Shown piece after piece: positions 36,368-44,476 of a stretch of DNA of 64,000 nt; position 1 is the first letter of the stretch; every line of letters starts with the position of its first letter. The notes below the pieces were generated by a model that saw only the letters and a list, made by a program, of their open reading frames with translations, was not told the DNA's origin and made no database searches. This DNA is from Candidatus Sysuiplasma jiujiangense (GTDB lineage: Archaea; Thermoplasmatota; Thermoplasmata; Sysuiplasmatales; Sysuiplasmataceae): contig JAHEAD010000002.1 of the NCBI GenBank assembly GCA_019721075.1, forward strand, positions 152,949 to 216,948, read 5' to 3'. The translations under genes and the position numbers were made by a program.

Positions 36368-37351
36368 ATGAATTCTCTGACATTTAATGAGGACAGGGAG
36401 TATTCAGTTGCGGCCATGGGCGAGCCAATGGCTGAATTCTCGTTCTACGGCGGCAGCAGATACGCTCTGAGTTTCAGCGGAGATTCCATCAATCTGACCA
36501 CCTCCATTGCAAGACTCGGCCTTAAGCCGGCAGTGATATCCGCTGTCGGAGATGACCACTTCGGAAAGGCGCTCCTGGCCAATGCCACAGGAGAGGGGAT
36601 CTTCTGCGGGGGCATTACAGTGGAAACGGGCGGCTTTACGGGCATATATTTCATTGACGTCGGAAAGGAGGGGGAGCACGAGTTCACTTATTTCAGGCGT
36701 GGAAGTGCGGCATCAAAAATCAGGCTGTTGCCTGAACAGGAGGAGGTCATACGCAGTTCATCGGTCTTCCATTTCAGCGGCATCACGCAGGCGATAAGCA
36801 GGCAGTCTTACGAGGAGACGCTGAAGGCAGTGGCAATTGCCGGCAGATCCGGATGTCTCGTTTCGTATGATCTGAATTTCAGACAGAAACTGTGGAGCAG
36901 CAAAGAAGCCAGAAATGGTCTGTCGCAAATAAAGGAGTACGTGGATATCATATTTGTCAGCTCCGAGGATCATGAAATGCTGTTTGGAAAGGCCGGAGCC
37001 GATGAGGCGCTGGAGCATTACAGAGATCTCGGAGTGGAAAATATAGTCTACAAGGCAGGGAAAAACGGTTCATACGGATGGTTCAGCGGAAAGAGAGTCC
37101 GCCAGAAAATTTACAGGGTGAAGCCCGTGGACACAACAGGTGCGGGTGACGCATTTGACGCCGGCTTCCTTGCTGCGATAATAATGGGCAGGAGTTTCGG
37201 GGAAGCTATGAAAATGGGCGCTGTAAATTCGGCATTGAAATGCACCAGGAAAGGAGGAACAAGGGGACTTCCGCGGTATGCTGCAGTTTCAAGGATACTG
37301 AAAGGCAGCCTGCAGGCAAGCGCAAATGCCCGCAGCAGTAGAACGAAGTAA
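36368..37351 (+). CDS. kdgK: PfkB-family 2-keto-3-deoxygluconate kinase
   Basis: Ribokinase-fold kinase of 327 residues, probably phosphorylating 2-keto-3-deoxygluconate in the semi-phosphorylative Entner-Doudoroff pathway. Substrate-binding blocks match characterised archaeal KDG kinases: VAAMGEPMAEF, FTGIYFIDVG, TYFRRGSAAS, SGITQAIS, FRQKLWSS. The PfkB signature DTTGAGDAFDAGF contains the catalytic Asp. A 38-residue upstream extension is rejected on promoter spacing and lack of family match. A hairpin follows the stop. Confidence 0.9.
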   Translation: MNSLTFNEDREYSVAAMGEPMAEFSFYGGSRYALSFSGDSINLTTSIARLGLKPAVISAVGDDHFGKALLANATGEGIFCGGITVETGGFTGIYFIDVGKEGEHEFTYFRRGSAASKIRLLPEQEEVIRSSSVFHFSGITQAISRQSYEETLKAVAIAGRSGCLVSYDLNFRQKLWSSKEARNGLSQIKEYVDIIFVSSEDHEMLFGKAGADEALEHYRDLGVENIVYKAGKNGSYGWFSGKRVRQKIYRVKPVDTTGAGDAFDAGFLAAIIMGRSFGEAMKMGAVNSALKCTRKGGTRGLPRYAAVSRILKGSLQASANARSSRTK

Positions 37352-37353
37352 AA

Positions 37354-37381
37354 ATGCGGCCCGGAGGAGACCAGGCCGCAT
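37354..37381. terminator. Hairpin between kdgK and a small minus-strand gene
   Basis: A perfect eight-base stem, ATGCGGCC with GGCCGCAT, spans 37354-37381 around a 12-base loop, three bases after the kdgK stop. Lying between two converging genes it could end transcription from either side. There is no T tract after it, and archaeal termination normally relies on one, so this is tentative. Confidence 0.45.
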
Positions 37382-37396
37382 GGGATGGGTTAATAT

Positions 37397-37504
37397 TCAG
37401 ACAAAGAGCGGTTCGCAGCCGTAAAGCCTGTAGACAGATATCCAGCTGCAATCATCGCCCTCTTCGGCTTCTTCAGCCTGTTCGAAGGAAATCTTATCGG
37501 TCAT
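37397..37504 (-). CDS. Probable leaderless gene for an acidic 35-residue peptide
   Basis: A 35-codon frame beginning MTDKISFEQAEEAEE and ending LYGCEPLFV. A canonical TATA-like TTTAAATA on the minus strand lies centred 29 bp before the ATG, the spacing seen at larger confirmed genes here. The peptide is acidic, with two cysteines (in DDCSW and YGCEP) that could form a disulfide or bind metal. No known family. It might be a small regulator, a toxin-antitoxin piece or a metal-binding peptide; none is supported directly. The longer in-frame extension to 37729 lies upstream of the promoter and is not coding. Confidence 0.55.
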   Translation of the reverse strand: MTDKISFEQAEEAEEGDDCSWISVYRLYGCEPLFV

Positions 37505-37529
37505 AACATGGCATTCTACCTGCTCTCGG

Positions 37530-37537
37530 TATTTAAA
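37530..37537 (-). promoter_or_regulatory. TATA-like box of the 35-residue peptide gene
   Basis: TTTAAATA on the minus strand (also palindromic) is centred 29 bp upstream of the ATG at 37504. The remainder of 37540-37760 holds no supported gene. Confidence 0.5.
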
Positions 37538-37792
37538 CGGCACAGGGGGGAGGTCGCCGAAAGCGCCCACTCGGCTGCAGCAAAGCGGAGCAGAAACGGT
37601 TGTCACTGCCAAGGCTGGCATGCCGCTGATGCGCTGCTTCAGAATGCCTGCATGGCGCAGGGCAGACACAGGAAACGCAAATCCTGCCGAAGTGATGGTG
37701 GACTGCGGTTTGCTGGACAAGGACTGCATTTCTGAAGCTGATTAGATCATTCAATGGAAATGTTTTAATCATACCCAATTTAATGGAGAAAC

Positions 37793-38470
37793 GTGGCGAA
37801 GAAAAAAAAACTGGAAGAGGAGGAGTTCAAATTTGTTCCTCCTGAATTTGACGAAAGGGAATATATTGAAAAGGATCTCAGGGACAGCAAACTGCTCATC
37901 ATCACCACGATGTTCGGACTCGTGGCCGGCATTGCAGCGGCCGCTTCAAGCATCTTCCTGAACAGTGCGCTGCTCGGTTTCATACTGATAATTGTCGTTC
38001 TTGTCGTTGTTTTCAGGTTTCTCTATCCGCTCATGAAGGTCGAGGTGGATAAATTCAAGAGAACCGACTTCATTTACAAGGGAGGTACCATCATCGTCAC
38101 AGCGCTTGCCATCTGGATCCTGCTTGTCAATCCGCCATTCTATGTGATGAGCCCGCCTGCGATAAAAAACGTGTCTCTGTCTGAACAGACTTCTGCAGGG
38201 TGGATCAGCTACCCGCTCAACAGTTCAGGCGTGATACCCGCGGGAACAATCAACATTTCCGCGCGGGTGCTTCACCAGGGGCAGGTTTCGGTCTGGATTT
38301 ATCTGACCTCCGGCAACGGCACACGGAAGTACGCTATGAGCGAATCGGCACATTCTGAATATCAGTACATAGAGCACTTCGGTTCAGGAAGCTACAGTTT
38401 CATAATAAAGGCGGAACTGCCCAATGGAACATACACCGAAAGCCAGAGTTATCCGATAACAATCTCATGA
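37793..38470 (+). CDS. Membrane protein of unknown function with extracytoplasmic domain
   Basis: A 225-residue protein starting at a GTG. The N-terminus is a K-rich then acidic cytosolic tail. Three hydrophobic helices follow (about residues 33-52, 58-75 and 98-115), then a Ser/Thr/Asn-rich C-terminal domain of about 110 residues with several NxS/T sites (SLSEQT... NGTRKY, NGTYTE) that is probably outside. No family recognised. A TTTTAAT box at 37760-37770 suggests a leaderless mRNA. It abuts the convergent CCA-adding enzyme gene with no gap. Confidence 0.78.
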   Translation: MAKKKKLEEEEFKFVPPEFDEREYIEKDLRDSKLLIITTMFGLVAGIAAAASSIFLNSALLGFILIIVVLVVVFRFLYPLMKVEVDKFKRTDFIYKGGTIIVTALAIWILLVNPPFYVMSPPAIKNVSLSEQTSAGWISYPLNSSGVIPAGTINISARVLHQGQVSVWIYLTSGNGTRKYAMSESAHSEYQYIEHFGSGSYSFIIKAELPNGTYTESQSYPITIS

Positions 38471-39823
38471 CCGCTCCCACGGAAACGAGTGAAACAGCAG
38501 CCTCGAAAGCGCCTCCCTGTTTTCCGGACTGATCACATCATCGCCTGCGTAGATCTCCATCCGCTGGATGAGTTTGTCAAGATCAGCCCCGAAACCGACT
38601 GATTTTGCCTTCTGTCTCAGCAGCATTTCAGGCGTTCTGAATTCCTTCCCCGTCTCGGAATGAAGGCGTCCCTCGGCGACGAATATGTCCCCTCCTCCGG
38701 ATTTGTGTTTCGCAATGAAATTTTGCGCATTGGGAGACCAGCCGAACGGACCGGCTCTGACCCATTTTGAGGGGTGTTGCCTGTGAACCGTTTCGAACAG
38801 CAGCTTGATATCGGCGCCGGCATAGCCGAGCGTTCTGTTGACATCGAACCCATGGCTGTTGAGAAGCACGGAGACATTTTTAACTGCCTTGTTAAGCTGC
38901 GGATACAGATTGTCTTCCATGATATCCGGCCTGGGCAGTTTGATCATCAGTATACCATGTCCTGAGCGTTCCAGTTCATCCCTGATCTTCGAAAGGGGTG
39001 CAAGATGCTCCTGAGGCGGGAAAAAGAAATTCAGGCCCGGTTTATTCAGGTAACTTCTCGATGCAAGCACTGAAAGGGCAAATGAATCTTTTTCCAGCGC
39101 GGCCGCAACGTTCCTCTCCCGGTCCACCGGATCCGGAACGATGAGACATGAATCGGCATCCCTGAGTCTGTCGCCCAGTGATGCTCCAGGAGGGATTATG
39201 ACAGTCCCGTAATCCCAGGCAGAGGCAGCCTCGACGACCGAACGGAAATCGCGATACGCCAGCACCAGAAGTTCGCAGAGATATCCGGAAAAACCATGTG
39301 TTTTTGCTTCCGCACCGTAAACCCCGGTTCCCTTGAAGAACTGTTTCAGCAGCCTCACATGGTCCCTCTGGCTTTCGGACATGGTCCTGTTGATGAACTC
39401 CGTATGGAAGGGGGTCCTGTCGACGGCTGACATCCTGGCTGAGCTGTCGCGGATTGAATAGCATGGGACAAGGTCGATGGCAACGTTGTTGCTTTTGCCC
39501 CTGACATATGGATGCTCTGCGTATTTCAGAAACGGCTCATCCAGTATTGCCATCCCCATGGCTATGCCGTATTTTTCCAGTTCCTTTCTTGTAACATTAT
39601 CGGGAAATTTCACAAATACGTCCACATCCGGATTCCTGAGGAAGGTATTCTTTGAAACAGAACCGACAAGCGTCGGTTCCACCCTGATTCCAGGAGGGAA
39701 GTTACTTGAGGCATAGTCGGCGGCCTTGGCAATTACGTTCCGGACTGCTTCGCTGATGCGCCGGATCTCCGCTGCGTCCGGCTTTATTCTTGAAAGTACG
39801 TTCTCCTCCAGATCTGGATGCAT
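38465..39823 (-). CDS. cca: Archaeal CCA-adding enzyme (class I tRNA nucleotidyltransferase)
   Basis: Adds and repairs the 3' CCA of tRNAs; needed here because none of the three tRNA genes encodes CCA. The nucleotidyltransferase head shows GSVSKNTFL with GS at 54-55 and NPDVDVF with Asp66 and Asp68, plus the third acidic residue in VAIDLVPCY. The tail contains KTHGFSGYLCELL and a LVVPDPVDRERNVAAAL-like segment, diagnostic of the archaeal type. I chose the ATG at 39823 since the preceding 35 residues of the open frame (cysteine/aromatic-rich) have no family match. Confidence 0.94.
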   Translation of the reverse strand: MHPDLEENVLSRIKPDAAEIRRISEAVRNVIAKAADYASSNFPPGIRVEPTLVGSVSKNTFLRNPDVDVFVKFPDNVTRKELEKYGIAMGMAILDEPFLKYAEHPYVRGKSNNVAIDLVPCYSIRDSSARMSAVDRTPFHTEFINRTMSESQRDHVRLLKQFFKGTGVYGAEAKTHGFSGYLCELLVLAYRDFRSVVEAASAWDYGTVIIPPGASLGDRLRDADSCLIVPDPVDRERNVAAALEKDSFALSVLASRSYLNKPGLNFFFPPQEHLAPLSKIRDELERSGHGILMIKLPRPDIMEDNLYPQLNKAVKNVSVLLNSHGFDVNRTLGYAGADIKLLFETVHRQHPSKWVRAGPFGWSPNAQNFIAKHKSGGGDIFVAEGRLHSETGKEFRTPEMLLRQKAKSVGFGADLDKLIQRMEIYAGDDVISPENREALSRLLFHSFPWERS

Positions 39824-40163
39824 ATGGAAGGGAATAGGTGGCTGGTTCAATAATCCTTCCACCAGACAGGCGGAAGCGCAGCATGCGTAGTACCAGCCCC
39901 AGAAACCAATGTGGTGGGGATAAAACATTTGCTTAGGAGGAAAGTTGAGCCATCAGTCTCCGGGAACTGGCACGGATCATAATTTATCATATCATCATAT
40001 ATGAAAATTCCTATTCTGTTAAAGAGTTGACAATGCACTGAATTCCGTTCATCATAAATTACGCAAAACTATTACTAAAAATAGAAGACAATGTCAGCTT
40101 CTCTGCAGGGGGAACGGCACAGTCGTGGAATGAGCATTGCGCGATTGCCGGAAAAGCAGTAAA
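39824..40163. other. Intergenic region between cca and the ABC permease
   Basis: No supported gene. The middle is very AT-rich, with a perfect ten-base palindrome TCATATATGA at 39995-40004 and A/T tracts to 40085 that may hold the promoter and an operator of the downstream importer. Confidence 0.5.
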
Positions 40164-41927
40164 ATGCGCAAAATTACAATTAGGTCGTGGGTGTTGCCCG
40201 AAGAAGGTGACAGGATGAAAACGGCAGCCAGGCTTGTTATTCTGACAGCCGCGGTCGCGGTGCTTGCCGCTTCAGCCCTGTTGAGCAGCGGAGGGGAAGC
40301 CATATCATTCTACGCCATCCCCTATGATGCTTTCCGCAGCCTTATCAGGATGACCGCGGCGTACATAATCTCAATCCTATTCTCGCTTGTATATGCATAC
40401 GCAATGTACGCGAGCAGGCGGGCCGAGAGGATCATGCACCCGATCCTCGACGTCCTGCAGTCCGTGCCCATACTCGGATTTTTTCCTGTTGCGCTTTACT
40501 TCTTTGTTGAGATCGTCAGCGGCAACGAGATTGGATGGGAGTTCGCCTCCATATTTCTCATTTTCACAAGCATGGTATGGAACATCACATTCGGCATGTA
40601 CGATTCACTGATAAGCATCCCGAGGGAACTCAACGACGCAGCTAAAATCTACGGTCTGACAGGATGGAGAAGATTTGGTGCCCTGTTCTTCCCGTCGATG
40701 ATTCCGAAGCTTGTTTACAACAGCATGGTATCCTGGGCAGGTGGCTGGTATTTCCTGATACCGGCCGAGTACATAACGACCTCGATATCCGCTTCGGGCG
40801 GGGGAGCTGTCCTGCCCGGTCTGGGCTCCATTCTCTATCTGTCCGCGCTGAAGGGGGAGGTCGGTCTGATGGCGGCAACATTTGCAGTCCTCGTCATAAT
40901 AATCGTCGCGATGGATTTGCTCATATGGAGACCGCTCAGCGCATGGTCTGAGAAATACAAGTACGAATACACGGTGACTGACGGGGAGGGAACAGTGTAC
41001 ACCAGATTCCCTATGAGGCAGTACTACGCATGGTTTCCCCTTGTCCCCGGTTCGAGCAGGCTGATCTCAAAAACAGTGGGAAGGGCCGCAGATGCGTTCA
41101 ATAATGCCGGACACAGGGTTGCGCACTTCTTTGGAAGAACGGCTAAATACTGGAAATTTGCAATGCTGTCCGCCGTGGCGGTGTTTTTCGCGCTTTTTAT
41201 ATTCGCCGCGTTCGGGGCGCTTGAGACCGTCTATGCGCTGATCACCGGACCGGGAAAGGAGTATGCGGCAATAATGCCGGAGGCGCTCGGGCTTTCACTG
41301 CTGAGGCTGGTGGCCGCATATTTCATTTCACTTGCGATTGCCATACCGCTGGCTGTTGCAGCAACCGGAAAGGGAAGGGGAAAACACCTGATGATGGCTG
41401 CCGAAATAGTCGCGTCTGTACCTGCAACGGCGATTTTTCCGATCATTGTTTTCCTTCTGATCGACATTACGCACGGACTCAATATACCGTCCATCCTCCT
41501 CCTTGTCACCGGCATGGTATGGTACATTTTTTTCAACGTTTCTGCAGGCCTGAAGAGCATACCTTCCGAGATAATAGAGGCCGCAAGGAACTACGGTGTC
41601 AGAGGCAGGCTGTACGTCAGGAGAATCATGCTTCCGGCGATTTTTCCTTCGCTTGTCACGGGAAGCATTACAGCTTTTGGGGGCGGATGGAATGCTCTGA
41701 TTGTTTCGGAATACGTGCCATCGATCACGCCCGGCGCCAGCCCCTACTATGTGCTGGGAATAGGATATCTCATAGACAAGGCGACCTATACTGTTCCTGA
41801 AAACACCGGCCTTCTTGTCTTCTCCCTGATAGTAATGATTTGCGTTGTTATCGCAATAAACAGGCTTTTCTGGAGAAGGATGCAGAGACTCGCTGAAAAG
41901 AAGTACAAAATGGAGGGAATCAGCTGA
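40164..41927 (+). CDS. Duplicated NitT/TauT-type ABC transporter permease
   Basis: A 587-residue membrane protein made of two homologous permease domains. Each has the BPD_transp_1 core with the EAA-type loop: IPRELNDAAKIYGLTGWRRF in the first half and IPSEIIEAARNYGVRGRLYVRR in the second. This matches a family of fused anion/sulfonate-type permeases. About twelve TM helices are visible. The ATPase gene follows after 91 bases; no substrate-binding protein is present, so substrate specificity is unclear. Starts at 40137 (TTG) and 40215 (ATG, near AGGTGA) are alternatives. Confidence 0.9.
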   Translation: MRKITIRSWVLPEEGDRMKTAARLVILTAAVAVLAASALLSSGGEAISFYAIPYDAFRSLIRMTAAYIISILFSLVYAYAMYASRRAERIMHPILDVLQSVPILGFFPVALYFFVEIVSGNEIGWEFASIFLIFTSMVWNITFGMYDSLISIPRELNDAAKIYGLTGWRRFGALFFPSMIPKLVYNSMVSWAGGWYFLIPAEYITTSISASGGGAVLPGLGSILYLSALKGEVGLMAATFAVLVIIIVAMDLLIWRPLSAWSEKYKYEYTVTDGEGTVYTRFPMRQYYAWFPLVPGSSRLISKTVGRAADAFNNAGHRVAHFFGRTAKYWKFAMLSAVAVFFALFIFAAFGALETVYALITGPGKEYAAIMPEALGLSLLRLVAAYFISLAIAIPLAVAATGKGRGKHLMMAAEIVASVPATAIFPIIVFLLIDITHGLNIPSILLLVTGMVWYIFFNVSAGLKSIPSEIIEAARNYGVRGRLYVRRIMLPAIFPSLVTGSITAFGGGWNALIVSEYVPSITPGASPYYVLGIGYLIDKATYTVPENTGLLVFSLIVMICVVIAINRLFWRRMQRLAEKKYKMEGIS

Positions 41928-42018
41928 CCTTTCCTGCTTCGGTGCGGGACTGTTCGATAGTGTCTGTTTTATATCAGGGACGCATCTCTGAGCGAAGATT
42001 TCTGCCTAAACAGAGGGA

Positions 42019-42765
42019 ATGGCTATGACTCTTCTTCAGGTCGACAACGTTTCGAAGAGACTCGTAGTCAAGGGCAACCCGTTTGTGATACTCGACAGCA
42101 TATCGTTCGACATAAAGGAAAGGGATTTCATATGCATCGTCGGTCCGTCAGGATCCGGCAAGAGCACTCTCCTCAGAATCATATCCGGGCTTGAACGGCC
42201 CACTTCGGGAGAAGTGAAATTTGCCAGCGAGGGGAGGAGCCTGGTTGTTTCCATGGTCTTCCAGTCTTTCGCGCTACTTCCATGGCTGACAGTGGTAGAG
42301 AATGTTGCCATAGGCCTCGAAGCCAGGAACATGCCGAAAAAGGAGAGGACCGGCATTGCGAAGAAATACATAGACATCGTCGGTCTCAGCGGTTTTGAGG
42401 ACGCCTATCCCAAGGAGCTTTCCGGCGGAATGAAGCAGCGTGTGGGTATCGCCAGAAGCCTGGCGGTGGAACCGGACCTCCTCTGCATGGATGAACCGTT
42501 TTCAGCGCTCGACGTTCTCACTGCACAGGGACTTAGGGATGAAGTTCTCACCTTATGGCAGAACAATGAACTGCCGCCCTCCGCGGTCCTGATGGTCACG
42601 CACAATCTTGAGGAGGCGGTATACATGGCAGACAGGATACTCGTGATATCACCCAGACCGGGAAGAATCATAAGCGAGCTATCGGTTGATATGCCAAGGC
42701 CCAGGGACAGGAAGAGCCCTGAATTTCTTGACTGGGTCGACCAGGTATTTTCCAAGATCGTATGA
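42019..42765 (+). CDS. NitT/TauT-type ABC importer ATPase
   Basis: A 248-residue ATPase of the SsuB/TauB/NrtD class. Walker A GPSGSGKST, Q-loop VFQSFALLPWLTV, signature LSGGMKQRVGIARSL, Walker B LLCMDEPFSALD and H-loop MVTHNLEEAVYM are all complete. It pairs with the duplicated permease just upstream. TTTTATATC at about 41967-41976 and an AGAGGGA before the ATG suggest an additional promoter, so the ATPase may also be transcribed separately. Confidence 0.93.
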   Translation: MAMTLLQVDNVSKRLVVKGNPFVILDSISFDIKERDFICIVGPSGSGKSTLLRIISGLERPTSGEVKFASEGRSLVVSMVFQSFALLPWLTVVENVAIGLEARNMPKKERTGIAKKYIDIVGLSGFEDAYPKELSGGMKQRVGIARSLAVEPDLLCMDEPFSALDVLTAQGLRDEVLTLWQNNELPPSAVLMVTHNLEEAVYMADRILVISPRPGRIISELSVDMPRPRDRKSPEFLDWVDQVFSKIV

Positions 42766-42916
42766 ACCTGCGTGCGGGCATGCATCCCGGAACAGGTTCA
42801 TGCAGAGTTGACTCAGAATCCAGTGCGGCTGCCCCATGCAGGCCGCAGTGACGATCTTTTCAGCAGCCGGGTGCAGAGAAATTTCAGTCGCAGCAGCATG
42901 AACAGCAAATAGATAA

Positions 42917-42940
42917 AAAATATTAAATATATCATATTTT
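42917..42940 (+). promoter_or_regulatory. TATA box within a dyad, promoter of the ArsR/bactofilin operon
   Basis: AAAATAT at 42917-42923 and ATATTTT at 42934-42940 form a seven-base inverted repeat. The TATA-like TTAAATATA (42923-42931) lies between the arms, 30 bp before the GTG at 42961. Binding of the encoded winged-helix protein here would block transcription; autoregulation is an inference. Confidence 0.55.
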
Positions 42941-42960
42941 CTTTACATATCTGAACTGAT

Positions 42961-43266
42961 GTGGAAAGAGTCACGAGTACTCAGGAGTTGCTCAGAATAA
43001 TGAAAGTAATGGCGAACCCTGTCAGACTGAGGATAATAGCGTCGCTTGAGAGAGAGCCGAAGCACATATATGCACTTGCAAAGGAACTGAAACTTTCCTA
43101 TCCGCTCGTGCACCTCTACCTCAATTCCCTTGAGAAAGCAGGTCTTGTGACCGCCGTGACTGAGACCGGGGTCGAGGATGAGAGGGAGAGAAAGATCTAC
43201 CGCATAAGTCCTTTCAGGATAGTGCTGACGCCCGAGATGATCAGGAAAGTCGAGGAGGCGTCCTGA
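42961..43266 (+). CDS. ArsR-like winged-helix regulator
   Basis: A 101-residue DNA-binding protein starting at GTG. MANPVRLRIIASLEREPKHIYALAKELKLS is the ArsR/HTH_20-type helix-turn-helix (residues 17-46) and a wing follows (ERERKIYRISPF). No cysteine or histidine metal site is visible, so metal sensing is unlikely. The stop is directly followed by the next gene start, and the six genes to 46217 are packed with gaps of one base or overlaps, so it probably regulates this whole operon. Confidence 0.88.
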   Translation: MERVTSTQELLRIMKVMANPVRLRIIASLEREPKHIYALAKELKLSYPLVHLYLNSLEKAGLVTAVTETGVEDERERKIYRISPFRIVLTPEMIRKVEEAS

Positions 43267-43596
43267 ATGGAGCGAAGGGGAGTCCTTCTGCTCATGATAT
43301 TGCCGTCAATAGTGATGGCGGCCGCTGTTCCGGCGCTGACGCTCTACTACATGGCACACGGTCTGGAGCTTGTTGCCGGGACAATAATAATCATCTTCGG
43401 CATCATTGGAGCCACCGTTCTTGGAGTCGTGGGAATTGGTGTCTCATCCACGTTTTCGTACGATGGATACGGAAACGAAAGGGAATCGCTGAAGATACTG
43501 AGGGCCGCCGAACGGACAATGCTGGAGGAATTTGACGATGTCATCTCCGTGCTGAAGGAAATTGAGGAAACACTTTCGCCGAGGGAGGATGACTGA
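43267..43596 (+). CDS. Small membrane protein of the bactofilin operon
   Basis: A 109-residue protein with two TM helices (about residues 7-28 and 37-58) followed by a cytosolic, charged coiled-coil-like tail (RAAERTMLEEFDDVISVLKEIEETL). No family recognised. It starts with the base after the regulator stop. The layout suggests a membrane anchor whose tail meets the next, coiled-coil, protein. Confidence 0.78.
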   Translation: MERRGVLLLMILPSIVMAAAVPALTLYYMAHGLELVAGTIIIIFGIIGATVLGVVGIGVSSTFSYDGYGNERESLKILRAAERTMLEEFDDVISVLKEIEETLSPREDD

Positions 43597-43731
43597 TTGC
43601 CTGCCGGAAACAGTTATTCTGACATGAGCGACAGCGAAATCGCCGGGGAGCTGAAGAAGAGGCTGGAGGAAATGAAAGCGCTTCTCTCAAGGATAAGGGA
43701 TGAACTGAAATCAGCAGCAGGGAGCGATTGA
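43597..43731 (+). CDS. 44-residue coiled-coil peptide of the bactofilin operon
   Basis: A frame starting at TTG immediately after the previous stop (or at ATG 43624, giving 35 residues) and ending one base before the bactofilin start. It encodes a highly charged amphipathic helix (SEIAGELKKRLEEMKALLSR then IRDELK) with heptad spacing of leucines and isoleucines. Perfect packing in the operon supports coding. It is too short for default gene calling. Possible oligomeric partner of the membrane protein tail. Confidence 0.65.
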   Translation: MPAGNSYSDMSDSEIAGELKKRLEEMKALLSRIRDELKSAAGSD

Positions 43732-43732
43732 A

Positions 43733-44476
43733 ATGAAGGCCGGAGAGCGGTTCGACAGAAACTACGGAGGCCTGGAAAGGGGCTACAAATTCAGCGGCAA
43801 ACAGAATTTTCAGACAGAAAATATAAATGTGTCGGGCAGCGCCGAACTCGAACGCGCCGACGCCAGGAAGATCATCATCTCGGGCTCAGCCGCCGTCAAA
43901 TCGGATGTCGACTGCGAAGAACTCCGGTGCAGCGGCTCAGTAAAAGCCGGCGGCAACATCAGCGCAGAAACAGCCACCGTATCCGGATCGTTTGCAGCGG
44001 ACAAAAACATCCACTGCGAAAATGCCGTTATCAGCGGCAGCTGCAGGATTGGAGGCTCTTTCCTTGCATCCGGGACAATCGAGGTTGCGGGCAGCCTGGC
44101 TTGCGGCGGCTCCATTACATGCGACATACTGGACGCTGCAGGAAGGATCGGCGCTTCCTCCGTTTCTGCAGGCAGATTCCGTGTTAACGGAGGCGGTGAA
44201 TTAGGCGAGGTGGAGTGCGTAACAGCTGAAATCAACAGGGAAAGAAGGAAGGGAAGACTGAAGAGGTTGCTGGGAAGGATGGGATACAGAGGCGAACTGA
44301 GGATAAACAGCCTGCATGCACGGGAGGAGGTGTACATAAGGTACTGCTCAGTGAATGAACTGACCGCCCGCCGGGCGGTTCTGTCCGGCGGAAGTGTCAT
44401 CCGCAAACTGATTTACAGCGACACTTTTGTAGTCGAAGAAGATGCTGTCGTACAGGAAACAATAAAACTGCAGTGA
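43733..44476 (+). CDS. Bactofilin-like polymer-forming protein
   Basis: A 247-residue beta-solenoid protein. From residue 30 to 165 repeating strands carry SGSA/SGSV/AGG turns (INVSGSAEL, IIISGSAAV, CSGSVKAGG, VSGSFAAD, ISGSCRI), the pattern of the bactofilin/polymer-forming cytoskeletal family. A basic linker (RERRKGRLKRLLGR) interrupts before two more strands. It has several cysteines, unusual for the family. Bacterial bactofilins assemble membrane-associated filaments and often neighbour ABC or cell-wall genes; here the ABC exporter genes overlap directly. Confidence 0.8.
   Translation: MKAGERFDRNYGGLERGYKFSGKQNFQTENINVSGSAELERADARKIIISGSAAVKSDVDCEELRCSGSVKAGGNISAETATVSGSFAADKNIHCENAVISGSCRIGGSFLASGTIEVAGSLACGGSITCDILDAAGRIGASSVSAGRFRVNGGGELGEVECVTAEINRERRKGRLKRLLGRMGYRGELRINSLHAREEVYIRYCSVNELTARRAVLSGGSVIRKLIYSDTFVVEEDAVVQETIKLQ

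Noticed and set aside
39824-39928. 35-residue N-terminal extension of the CCA-adding enzyme
   Set aside because: Cys/aromatic-rich and without family match; the ATG at 39823 gives the standard start.
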